IMG/VR virus record: IMGVR_UViG_3300038960_000106
Span: 1-27,048 of that record
Reading direction: 5' to 3' (one strand)
DNA: 27,048 nt
From: a virus
Below, piece after piece: positions 19,821 through 27,048 of this stretch. Below the pieces are notes generated by a model, which worked only from the letters and a program-made list of their open reading frames with translations, did not search any database and had not been told where the DNA came from. Each line of letters starts with the position of its first letter. The first letter of the stretch is position 1. A program made the translations under genes and the position numbers.

Positions 19821-20596
19821 TGAACCAAGTTGCACAGAGAAAGACCACTCAAGTAGTGGCATCAGAGTTAGATAAAATGTTAGAAGCTGACGCTGGTGTT
19901 GGTCTTGAAAATATCACTACGGAAGATATGCAGATACCTTTTATAAGGATTATCCAAGCATTATCTCCACAATTACAAAAGGACGATCCTTTGTATATCA
20001 AAGGTGCTGAGCAAGGCGACATCTTCAATACTGTCTCGCAAGAGATTTATAAGCAAGACGAAGGTGTCATTGTTGTTCCTGCTTTTTTTGAGAAGAAATT
20101 CTTAGAGTTTCAACTTAGATCAAGTGGTGGTGGTTTTGTAAGAGAACTAGCGGCAGATGATAAAGACATTACAATGACGAGCCGTGAAGGTACAATCGAA
20201 TTGTTACCTAACGGAAACGAGTTGGTCAGAACTCATCAACACCTAGTGATTGCACAGTCTGCTGATGGGACTATAGCACCGAGTGTTCTTGATATGAAGA
20301 AGACACAGTTAAAAGTGTCTCGTAGATGGAATACTTTAAAGAATAGTGCGAGATTACCAAGTGGTGCTCTCATGCCTATTTATGGAACGGCTTGGCAGGT
20401 TACAACTGTCTTAGAAGCCAACGATCAAGGCAAGTGGTTTAACTACAAGCTAGATCGTGTTAATGATATTACACCAACGATAGAGAAGATGATGCTTGAA
20501 GCTCGTAATATGTATCAAGGTGTGAGCAAAGGGGAAGTCAAAATGGCTGCTGCTTCTGCTGATGAAATAGCAAAGGAAGAAGACGTACCATTTTAA
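19820..20596 (+). CDS. Putative ssDNA-binding protein, 258 aa, with DVPF tail
   Basis: The sequence resembles a conserved phage replication-module protein: residues 38-55 MQIPFIRIIQALSPQLQK, then DPLYIKGAEQGDIFN and EGVIVVPAFFEKKFLEFQ, followed by GGGF and KVSRRWNTLKNSARLPSG. I recall such proteins annotated as ssDNA-binding or hypothetical. The C-terminus is an acidic tail ending KEEDVPF. This resembles the DDDIPF tip of bacterial SSB, which recruits polymerase, primase and helicase partners. The primase next door ends EEEEVPF. The gene overlaps its upstream neighbour and is followed by a strong terminator. Binding to ssDNA is inferred, not demonstrated. Confidence 0.55.
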   Translation: MNQVAQRKTTQVVASELDKMLEADAGVGLENITTEDMQIPFIRIIQALSPQLQKDDPLYIKGAEQGDIFNTVSQEIYKQDEGVIVVPAFFEKKFLEFQLRSSGGGFVRELAADDKDITMTSREGTIELLPNGNELVRTHQHLVIAQSADGTIAPSVLDMKKTQLKVSRRWNTLKNSARLPSGALMPIYGTAWQVTTVLEANDQGKWFNYKLDRVNDITPTIEKMMLEARNMYQGVSKGEVKMAAASADEIAKEEDVPF

Positions 20597-20605
20597 TTAA
20601 ACTAG

Positions 20606-20640
20606 CCGTGTAGATACCACACTCATCTACACGGTTTTTT
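20606..20640 (+). terminator. Rho-independent terminator before the primase
   Basis: CCGTGTAGAT (20606-20615) and ATCTACACGG (20625-20634) form a perfect 10-bp stem with a 9-nt loop, followed by six T. It separates the coiled-coil/ssDNA-binding pair from the primase-polymerase block, so levels can differ. Confidence 0.9.
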
Positions 20641-20656
20641 ATTTTAGGAGTGTAGA

Positions 20657-22195
20657 GTGAATTTAACAGAAGAATTATTACATGCTTTCGAAGGTTTTAG
20701 TGGAGCACACGGACAGACGGAAGTTTCAAATCAAAGAATGAACGGCAAACAAAAAGCCAAATCATTTATCGTAAGACAACCACTGACACTAGAATTGATG
20801 CAAGGACACATAGACGGAGTGAAAGGTGTCGGTGCTATACCAATTAACGAGAAGAACCAATGTAAGTTTGGTGCTCTTGATATAGATGAATACCCGCTAG
20901 ACCACAAACAGTTGGTGGACAAATTAGATCAATTTAAAATACCGTGTATCGTGTGCCGTAGTAAAAGTGGGGGTGCACACATATTCTTTTTCTTTACAAA
21001 GTGGATGGAAGCGGCAGACTTCAGAGACAAAGCTGCCGAGATAGCTGCGGCACTTGGTCATGGTCGTTGCGAGATATTCCCGAAGCAAGAGCAAGTATTG
21101 GTAGAGCGAGGAGATGTGGGGAACTTCATCAATCTACCATACTTTGATGCAGAAAAGACTTTGAGGTTTGCATATTGGAAAGATGGTCGTGTATATGTAG
21201 AAGCTACCCTTCAAGAATTTATAGATAGAATACACAAAATAAAATGTGATCCGAATAAGTTTATGGAACTATCTGTCGGTGGCAAACCAAACTTATACCC
21301 AGGCTATGTTCCGTGTCTTAAATCTTTGCTTACCATGGGGATCTTTGAAGGTGGCAGAAACAAAGCTGCTTTTCAACTCGGTGTTTTTTTGCAGAAGTCT
21401 GCACCTAATAATTGGAAGTCGCAGTTGGAAGAAATAAATGTAAAACGATTTACACCACCACTACCAGCATCAGAGATAGTTACAATACAGAATACATTAG
21501 AAAAGAAAGAGTATCAGTATATATGTAAAGAAGAACCCATGTCATCACATTGTAATCAAAGTGTATGTCGTGGTTTGAAACATGGTATTGGCACAACATC
21601 TATGCCTGCAATCAGTGGCTTGTCAGTTATATTATCAGAGCCTCGTCTGTGGTTCTTGGATATAGATGGCAGAAGATTAGAGCTAACTACAGAGGAACTA
21701 CAAGCACCAAGACTATTTCAAAGAGCATGTATGGAGCAGTTAAACTTCATGCCACCAAAGATGAAGGATGGAGATTGGGAAGTACAAGTTAACATGTTGC
21801 TTGAGAACTGCAATGAGATAGCAGTGCCACAAGAACTGACATATAAGGGACAGTTCTTATCGTATCTCGAACTGTTTTGCACAGGTCGAGTACAAGCACA
21901 GAGTTTTGAAGAAGTTGTGTTGGGTAAACCATATACAGATGTAGAAGAATCAAGGACATACTTTAGATTAGATTCGTTGATGGAGTTCTTGAGAAACAGA
22001 AAGTTTGATAACTATACGAGAGCACAAGTCCAAGAAAGATTGAAAGAAGTAAACAACGGAGATAGTTCTGTTGTGAAAAAATTTCAAACATCACAAGGTA
22101 AATGGAAGAATGTCAGAGTCTGGTGGATACCAGAGTTTGGAGCAGAAGTAGAAATCAAACCGATAACAATCGAAGAAGAGGAGGTTCCGTTCTGA
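20657..22195 (+). CDS. Archaeo-eukaryotic-type (TOTE-like) primase, 512 aa, GTG start
   Basis: Primase of the AEP superfamily. Seen in order: FGALDIDEY with the DID metal ligands at residues 75-77, CRSKSGGAHIFFFF with SKSGGAH at 102-108, EIFPKQ (139-144) and GNFINLPYF (155-163); this combination matches TOTE-type AEP primases. Residues about 290-310 carry Cys/His (CKEEPMSSHCNQSVCRGLKHG), a likely zinc element. The C-terminal 170 residues are helical. No helicase domain is fused; helicase work falls to the SNF2 and UvrD-like genes. GTG at 20657 is chosen because AGGAG lies 6 bases upstream. The protein ends EEEEVPF, echoing its ssDNA-binding neighbour. Synthesises RNA/DNA primers for the polymerase. 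Confidence 0.85.
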   Translation: MNLTEELLHAFEGFSGAHGQTEVSNQRMNGKQKAKSFIVRQPLTLELMQGHIDGVKGVGAIPINEKNQCKFGALDIDEYPLDHKQLVDKLDQFKIPCIVCRSKSGGAHIFFFFTKWMEAADFRDKAAEIAAALGHGRCEIFPKQEQVLVERGDVGNFINLPYFDAEKTLRFAYWKDGRVYVEATLQEFIDRIHKIKCDPNKFMELSVGGKPNLYPGYVPCLKSLLTMGIFEGGRNKAAFQLGVFLQKSAPNNWKSQLEEINVKRFTPPLPASEIVTIQNTLEKKEYQYICKEEPMSSHCNQSVCRGLKHGIGTTSMPAISGLSVILSEPRLWFLDIDGRRLELTTEELQAPRLFQRACMEQLNFMPPKMKDGDWEVQVNMLLENCNEIAVPQELTYKGQFLSYLELFCTGRVQAQSFEEVVLGKPYTDVEESRTYFRLDSLMEFLRNRKFDNYTRAQVQERLKEVNNGDSSVVKKFQTSQGKWKNVRVWWIPEFGAEVEIKPITIEEEEVPF

Positions 22196-22419
22196 TGGAA
22201 ATGCTGGTGGCTTTTTGTGTAATTTTTGTTGAGCAATGTAGATACAAAGGTGGAGATGCTTTGTGTAGTTTCTGGGAACCTGGGGTCGTATACAAAACGA
22301 GGCAAGAATGTGTTGAGGGTAAGAAATTAATAGAAGAATACCTACAAGAAGAACTGTGGAGACTATACCCAGAGGCGGTAAAAATAGATGCAAAGGGAGT
22401 ATGTGGCGATGTCGATTGA
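22195..22419 (+). CDS. Small cysteine-rich protein, 74 aa, possibly exported
   Basis: ATG at 22195 overlaps the primase stop (TGATG) behind GAGGAGG. The product opens MEMLVAFCVIFVEQC, a short hydrophobic stretch resembling a weak signal or membrane segment. It has about six cysteines in total, including DALCSFWEPG and RQECVEGKK, and ends GVCGDVD. Paired Cys suggest disulfides, so an envelope location is possible. Marine phages often carry such short Cys-rich genes inside replication operons; its role is unknown. It overlaps the helicase start by 11 bases. Confidence 0.65.
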   Translation: MEMLVAFCVIFVEQCRYKGGDALCSFWEPGVVYKTRQECVEGKKLIEEYLQEELWRLYPEAVKIDAKGVCGDVD

Positions 22420-24004
22420 TTTTGAAAAATATAAAAACCCACCGACAGAATATTTGAAAGATGGTAAAGAGGTTACAATCTTTGGACCACCTGGAACAGG
22501 TAAAACCACAACTTTAATTAAATTAGTTGAAAGTAAATTGGGATCTTATGTCCAACCTTGGAAGATAGGGTTTATGTCTTTTAGTAGAAAAGCTGCAACG
22601 GAAGCAAAGACTAGAGCGTTAAAAGATATAGAAGGTTTAGACTCAAAAGATCTAATTTATTTTAGAACTTTACATTCTCTTGCTTTCAGTTGGCTTGGAC
22701 TAAGCACATCAGAAGTTATGTCGGGTCGTGACTACAACGAGTTAGGTAAACTTGTAGGTTTAGATTTTAGAACCACACAAACAGTGAGTATGGAAGAAGG
22801 TCCACTCTTTAATGTTGGTGCTGGTGGCGATAAATATATGTCACTAATACAGTATGCTAGAGTGAAACAAGTTGATCTCATAGAAGAGTTTCATAGGGGT
22901 TGGGATCAAAGTTTAAACAAACAACAACTATTAGTATTAGATAAGGCTTTCAAAGATTATAAAAAAGCGAAGGGTAAACTCGATTTTATTGATATGATAG
23001 AAAAGTTTATTTGGCAAGGAACGTCTCCCGACTTTGATTTACTTATTATAGATGAAGCACAAGACTTAGCTCCACTACAGTGGAAGATGGTTAAGGATGT
23101 TCTTGTTCCAAACTCAAACAAAGTTTACTACGCTGGAGATGATGACCAGGCGATATATTCTTGGATGGGTGTTGATGTAAATAATTTTCTTAATGCTAGT
23201 GAAACTAAATATGTATTAAGTAAATCATATCGTGTTCCAGAACATCCGTTTGCTTTTGCTGAAGGATTAACCGATCAAATCACGAAACGAGAAAATAAAT
23301 CGTGGAACCCAACAAAAGAAAAGGGACTTGTTACATGGCATAATGACATTCTTGATGTTGATATGACAGAGGGCGAGTGGTTGATTCTTACAAGAACTAA
23401 CTATATCGCCAACAAAGTCTGTCAGAAATTAAGAGAAGAAGGTTATGTATTCTGGAGAGAAGGAGAGGGTTGGTCTGTATCTGTCAACGTACTAGTGGCT
23501 ATAGAAGTGTGGTTAAAGTTACAGAGAGGAGCATCAGTGCCTGCCGATTTATTAAAACCTTTTTCAAAACTGATTAATCCGAAATACATAACAAGATCGG
23601 GTCGAAAGTTAATGTATTCTTTAGCAGATGTTAATAGTGAAAGACCACCAGACGAAAGTTACTCTTTAGGTAATCTAGAAAGATTATGTGAGTTTACGGC
23701 AAATAGATTTGTGACATGGCAAAATGTATTAAAAATATCAGAACAAGTTGCTGCATACATAGTATCTGTTAGAAAAAGAGGAGAGAAGATTCTATCGGCA
23801 GATCCCAGGATTCGTGTATCCACAATCCACAGAGCAAAAGGTGGAGAAGCTGATAATGTAGCATTGTTGCTAGACTCAACGAAGGCATGTGTGGAAAGTC
23901 CAGATCAAGATGCAGAGAGAAGAGTTTGGTATGTGGGTGTAACGAGAGCAAAGAAGGAGTTACACATAATAGAAAAATCTGGACAGTTTGGATTTGAATT
24001 ATGA
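22409..24004 (+). CDS. UvrD/Rep-like superfamily 1 helicase, 531 aa
   Basis: Superfamily 1 motifs: Walker A GPPGTGKTT (residues 26-34), motif Ia with FMSFSRKAATEAK, motif II IIDEAQD (DEAQ at 215-218), motif III GDDDQAIYSW (243-252), motif IV LSKSYRVPEHPF, then RVSTIHRAKGGEADNV and VWYVGVTRAKKELHI. This is the UvrD/Rep/PcrA pattern, ATP-dependent 3'-5' unwinding of DNA at forks or repair tracts. At 531 aa it is shorter than UvrD (about 720), consistent with compact phage versions. The start at 22409 is preferred over an in-frame ATG at 22388, because AGGGAG lies 9-10 bases upstream. It precedes the DUF6378-like and polymerase genes in one operon. Confidence 0.92.
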   Translation: MSIDFEKYKNPPTEYLKDGKEVTIFGPPGTGKTTTLIKLVESKLGSYVQPWKIGFMSFSRKAATEAKTRALKDIEGLDSKDLIYFRTLHSLAFSWLGLSTSEVMSGRDYNELGKLVGLDFRTTQTVSMEEGPLFNVGAGGDKYMSLIQYARVKQVDLIEEFHRGWDQSLNKQQLLVLDKAFKDYKKAKGKLDFIDMIEKFIWQGTSPDFDLLIIDEAQDLAPLQWKMVKDVLVPNSNKVYYAGDDDQAIYSWMGVDVNNFLNASETKYVLSKSYRVPEHPFAFAEGLTDQITKRENKSWNPTKEKGLVTWHNDILDVDMTEGEWLILTRTNYIANKVCQKLREEGYVFWREGEGWSVSVNVLVAIEVWLKLQRGASVPADLLKPFSKLINPKYITRSGRKLMYSLADVNSERPPDESYSLGNLERLCEFTANRFVTWQNVLKISEQVAAYIVSVRKRGEKILSADPRIRVSTIHRAKGGEADNVALLLDSTKACVESPDQDAERRVWYVGVTRAKKELHIIEKSGQFGFEL

Positions 24005-24417
24005 AAAAAGAATGGTATTTACAAAGAGCAACTGACGAAGAAAACCCTAGTCCGTTTTGGGATAGTTACGTCCATGACATGTGCGAAGTCCTTGAAACCA
24101 CAAACAAATCTCCTTTTGGTAAACCAATAAAAGAGTTTAAAGAAAATAAAAAAGACAGAAAATATTTTTTAGATCAAGCAGAGAAGCTAATCAATGGTCC
24201 GAGAGCCAAAGAGTATGGGCCTGCTAAATTTAATCACGAAAGAATAGCAAGAATATGGTCTGTTATATTAGACAGAGAAGTTACGGCACAAGAAGTTGTG
24301 GCTTGTATGGTTGGTGTAAAACTAGCCAGACTAGCAGAAACGATAGAACACGATGACAGTTGGGTCGATATAATAGGCTATGCTGCATTAGGTGGAGAAA
24401 TTATAAATGACAAGTGA
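24001..24417 (+). CDS. DUF6378-like protein, 138 aa
   Basis: The C-terminal half matches a pattern I associate with DUF6378, common in phage replication modules: LDQAEKLINGPRAKEYGPAKFNHERIARIW, then EVTAQEVVACMVGVKLARLAE and HDDSWVDIIGYAALGGEI. The helical bundle with a D-D-x-W-x-D motif is reminiscent of MazG-like nucleotide pyrophosphohydrolases, but the role is unproven. The first 45 residues (MKKEWYLQRATDEENPSPFWDSYVHD) are a separate variable extension. It overlaps the helicase stop (ATGA) and the polymerase start by 11 bases, tightly co-expressed with DNA synthesis. Confidence 0.7.
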   Translation: MKKEWYLQRATDEENPSPFWDSYVHDMCEVLETTNKSPFGKPIKEFKENKKDRKYFLDQAEKLINGPRAKEYGPAKFNHERIARIWSVILDREVTAQEVVACMVGVKLARLAETIEHDDSWVDIIGYAALGGEIINDK

Positions 24418-26317
24418 CCAATACCATTTATTGGAACAAGACATAAAAGATGTGGCATGGGGGAATGTTGATTCAGACTGGACTCCACCCGAAGTTATAC
24501 CAGATCTATCGCAGTACGATACGATAGCCATTGACTTAGAAACGAGAGATGAGAATCTAACAAAGCTAGGACCTGGATGGTGTAGAAAAGACGGACACAT
24601 CATAGGCATAGCCGTGGCGGCTGGAGATAGTTCTTGGTATTTTCCAGTGGCACATACTGTGGGTAATATGCCAAGACGACCAGTGTTTCAGTGGTTGACA
24701 GATCTGTGTAAAGACACAACTAAAACATTCGTGTTCCATAATGCACTATACGATCTTGGTTGGCTTAGAGCAGAAGGTGTAGAAGTCAAAGGCAAGATCA
24801 GAGATACCATGGTTGCAGCGCCTTTACTAAACGAGAATAGAAGATACTATAATCTAAACTCGTTAGCTGGAGATCATCTTGGCACATACAAAGACGAGAA
24901 GATGCTCAAGAGTGCCGCCGAAGAGTTTGGTGTAGATCCAAAGTCTGGTATGTGGAAACTACCGCCTCGATATGTTGGTGCTTATGCAGAACATGACGCT
25001 GCAATAACTTTGAGATTATGGAACGAGTTACGAAAACAGATAACAAAAGAAGAATGTAGTGGTATATTTGAACTAGAAACTAGACTCACACCTCTGCTTC
25101 TTGACATGAAAACAAAAGGTGTACGAGTGGATTTAAACAGAGCAGAGCAAGTTAAGAAAGAACTGACTGCGTTAGAGAAATCACTTGTAGAGGAGATAGT
25201 CAAAGAAACTGGAGTTACGATTGAACCTTGGGTCGCCACATCTGTAGCAAAGGTCTTTGATGCTATGGGACTTGCGTATTCTCGCACAGAAAAGTCCAGG
25301 GCCCCCGCGTTTACAAAACAATTTCTTGCTAATCACTCTCATCCCATTGCGAAGAAGATTATAAAAATAAGGGAAGTTAATAAAGCCAACACGACTTTTA
25401 TTGATACAATTCTTGAACACTCGCATGATGGTAGAATACATTGTGATTTTCATCCTTTACGTTCTGATGGCGGAGGCACTGTTACTGGTAGATTTAGCTC
25501 AAGTAATCCTAACTTGCAACAAATACCTGCAAGAGATCCATACATAAAGAAACTTATTAGAGGATTGTTTATTCCAGAAGAAGGATCTAAGTGGGGATCT
25601 TTTGACTATGCTTCACAAGAGCCTAGATGGCTTGTGCATTATTGTGCAACATTAAAAGGACTTGATAGACACCCACAGATAGATGACGTTGTGGCTTTGT
25701 ATAACAAAGGCGAAGCTGACTTTCATCAGATCGTGGCAGATATAGCAGGCATACCAAGAAAACAAGCAAAGACTGTGAATCTTGGATTAATGTATGGCAT
25801 GGGTAAAGGCAAGTTGGCAAACATTCTTGATCTGTCTGTTGATGAAGCAACAACTTTATTAGATAAATACAATGACAAAGTTCCATTCTTAAGATCTATT
25901 TCAGAGAAGACAACAAGGAAAGCTGCCGAGAGTGGGATTATCAGAACTTGGTTGGGCCGTAAATGTAGATTCAATATGTACGAGCCTAGATCGTACAAGT
26001 ATAATAAAGCATTACCGATGAAAGAAGCCATTGATGAATATGGTGGCAAGGGCAGTATCAGAAGAGCTTTTACATACAAGGCACTTAATAGACTAATACA
26101 AGGGTCTAGTGCCGATCAAACTAAGAAAGCCATGGTCGATTGTTACGATGCTGGTCTTACACCAATGTTAACTGTGCATGATGAATTATGTTTTAACATA
26201 CAAAACGACAAGCAAGTGGAGCAAATCAAAGAGATTATGTGTAATTGTGTGCCCGAACTCAAAATACCCTTTGATGTAGACGCTGAAATGGGGTCAAACT
26301 GGGGAGAAGTTGGATAG
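24407..26317 (+). CDS. polA: Family A DNA polymerase with 3'-5' exonuclease, 636 aa
   Basis: Replicative polymerase. Exonuclease motifs: AIDLET (D43, E45), HNALYDLGWL (N112, D116) and YAEHD (Y193, D197). Polymerase motif A is FDYASQEPR (D400), motif B RKQAKTVNLGLMYG (R451, K455, Y463), motif C TVHDEL (H591-E593). There is no 5'-nuclease domain, normal for phage enzymes. Leucine L459 occupies the position of E. coli Pol I F762, as in the Leu762 group of phage polymerases that has been associated with slower or temperate replication. Motif A DYASQEPR differs from the bacterial DYSQIELR. The start overlaps the DUF6378-like gene by 11 bases; a weak terminator follows about 70 bp later. Confidence 0.95.
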   Translation: MTSDQYHLLEQDIKDVAWGNVDSDWTPPEVIPDLSQYDTIAIDLETRDENLTKLGPGWCRKDGHIIGIAVAAGDSSWYFPVAHTVGNMPRRPVFQWLTDLCKDTTKTFVFHNALYDLGWLRAEGVEVKGKIRDTMVAAPLLNENRRYYNLNSLAGDHLGTYKDEKMLKSAAEEFGVDPKSGMWKLPPRYVGAYAEHDAAITLRLWNELRKQITKEECSGIFELETRLTPLLLDMKTKGVRVDLNRAEQVKKELTALEKSLVEEIVKETGVTIEPWVATSVAKVFDAMGLAYSRTEKSRAPAFTKQFLANHSHPIAKKIIKIREVNKANTTFIDTILEHSHDGRIHCDFHPLRSDGGGTVTGRFSSSNPNLQQIPARDPYIKKLIRGLFIPEEGSKWGSFDYASQEPRWLVHYCATLKGLDRHPQIDDVVALYNKGEADFHQIVADIAGIPRKQAKTVNLGLMYGMGKGKLANILDLSVDEATTLLDKYNDKVPFLRSISEKTTRKAAESGIIRTWLGRKCRFNMYEPRSYKYNKALPMKEAIDEYGGKGSIRRAFTYKALNRLIQGSSADQTKKAMVDCYDAGLTPMLTVHDELCFNIQNDKQVEQIKEIMCNCVPELKIPFDVDAEMGSNWGEVG

Positions 26318-26386
26318 TGGACAATACAAAAACACTCAAAAACAAAAGTATTTCTAGGGTACAATCACACACGGACACTTTGTTTT

Positions 26387-26420
26387 GGCTCTGTGTGGCG
26401 ATCTGAGAGCCTATTTTTTT
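26387..26420 (+). terminator. Weak terminator of the replication operon
   Basis: GGCTCT (26387-26392) pairs with AGAGCC (26406-26411) and is followed by TATTTTTTT. The 13-nt loop is long and the stem short. The hairpin abuts the stop codon of the converging leftward gene, so it may work in both directions. Confidence 0.55.
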
Positions 26421-26593
26421 CTGACAGGTTTACAATATGCAGTGATTTTGCCTATTTTACCATCTGGTAGTGGGACATCGGGCTGATTGTTCAAACGTCT
26501 GGCAAAATACAAACAACTGTTAATATTTTCAAATCTTTGTGTCTGATCTATCACTCTTTCGTTGAGCATGAAGATCAGAAGAAACTCTATCAT
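26411..26593 (-). CDS. Hypothetical protein, 60 aa
   Basis: The minus-strand product (MIEFLLIFMLNERVIDQTQRFENINSCLYFARRLNNQP...) starts with a short hydrophobic helix, then a conserved-looking SCLYFARRLNNQPDVPLPDGKIGK and ends TAYCKPVRKK. The pattern C-L-Y-F-A-x-R-L-N-x-Q-P ... T-A-Y-C is one I recall from small marine phage proteins near structural genes. Its start overlaps the upstream gene's stop (ATGA), so the two are co-translated. Function unknown; it converges tail-to-tail with the polymerase gene. Confidence 0.6.
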   Translation of the reverse strand: MIEFLLIFMLNERVIDQTQRFENINSCLYFARRLNNQPDVPLPDGKIGKITAYCKPVRKK

Positions 26594-27048
26594 TCATCTT
26601 TTGCCTTCCAAAAATACTCGTCTGTGTCTCCGAGTCTGAACTTCTGTCCGTTCTCAACTTGATATATCTCTGTGCTAACTTTGAAGTCTGGTTGTAGTGG
26701 TTTGTCTGGTGTCAGTGAATTGTCGTACACTCTCATTCTGTTGTTTGGATACAGACAGAATTGATTATTTTCTAGTTCTAGTAAGTTAAACGATTTGTGT
26801 TCTGCTGGTTTCTCACTGGTTGAGTAATCTATTGTGTCTATGCTTTCGTGATAGTTATCAAGAGTACAAACGTAAGATCCTTTCACGATACCATGGTCTC
26901 TTGTATAAACCTCAAAGTCCATAGATCCTATAAACTGTTTGCTAACTGCCACCACCCCATAGTCCATGCAATTCCAAAACTGGAGATTATAAAGATCCAT
27001 ATCTGGAGTCGGGGTCTGTGGTTCAACAGTAAAAGCACTAATAGGAAG
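26590..27048 (-). CDS. Hypothetical protein, N-terminus beyond window
   Basis: The frame is open to the right edge, upstream of the ATG at 27000. The extra 16 codons read LPISAFTVEPQTPTPD before MDLYNLQFWNC, and no ribosome binding site precedes 27000, so the true start probably lies outside. The body is beta-rich (YGVVAVSKQFIGSMDFEVYTRDHGIVKG) and contains CLYPNNRMRVYDNSLTPD, ending DTDEYFWKAKDE. A Pro-rich N-terminal linker before a globular part would fit a virion component, but no family is recognised. It belongs to a leftward operon continuing past the window. Confidence 0.65.
   Translation of the reverse strand, partial: LPISAFTVEPQTPTPDMDLYNLQFWNCMDYGVVAVSKQFIGSMDFEVYTRDHGIVKGSYVCTLDNYHESIDTIDYSTSEKPAEHKSFNLLELENNQFCLYPNNRMRVYDNSLTPDKPLQPDFKVSTEIYQVENGQKFRLGDTDEYFWKAKDE

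Overview
The window looks like part of the genome of a tailed dsDNA bacteriophage with an AT-rich genome. It carries a portal gene, both terminase subunits, a complete phage-type replication module and many short, translationally coupled genes. I saw no ribosomal, metabolic, tRNA, CRISPR or integrase genes. The P22-type look of the portal, the huge virion-like protein and the replication gene set recall uncultured marine podovirus-like phages. That assignment is inference; the host cannot be read from the sequence.

Layout. (1) 1-8623, minus strand: a packaging/structural operon reading leftward, terL > 41-aa basic ORF > 1725-aa polyvalent virion-like protein > portal (cut by the window edge). 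All junctions overlap as TGATG or TAATG. (2) 8630-10400: an unusual sparse region holding two small rightward genes, a small leftward gene, strong sigma70-like promoters on both strands, several perfect inverted repeats and a repeat family (conserved GCCTCGGTWAAAG followed by a hairpin). (3) 10376-10798, minus: a PD-(D/E)XK-type nuclease. (4) 10871-14623, plus: a chain of short overlapping genes, mostly unknown and two with zinc-finger-like cysteines, ending in a C5 cytosine methyltransferase that contains a second, out-of-frame 283-codon gene. (5) 14668-15159, minus: the terminase small subunit, about 6 kb from terL. (6) 15160-15465: intergenic region with iteron-like repeats and a promoter. 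(7) 15466-26317, plus: the early/replication operon, namely a ribbon-helix-helix regulator, ParB-like protein, SNF2 helicase, PD-(D/E)XK nuclease, second RHH-like protein, coiled-coil protein, putative ssDNA-binding protein, archaeo-eukaryotic-type primase, UvrD-like helicase, a DUF6378-like protein and family A DNA polymerase. (8) 26411-27048, minus: two leftward genes converging on the replication operon, the second cut by the window end.

Working together: the primase, two helicases, polymerase, putative ssDNA-binding protein and nuclease would replicate and process phage DNA. The methyltransferase would modify it, and the terminases and portal would package it. Four copies of TTGACTTATG, and ATGGGAT-type motifs lying between -35 and -10 boxes in several promoters, suggest a shared regulatory circuit; the RHH proteins are the obvious but unproven candidates. 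The observations most worth checking are the overprinted gene inside the methyltransferase, the hairpin repeat family, and the near-perfect minus-strand promoter that appears to drive a non-coding RNA.
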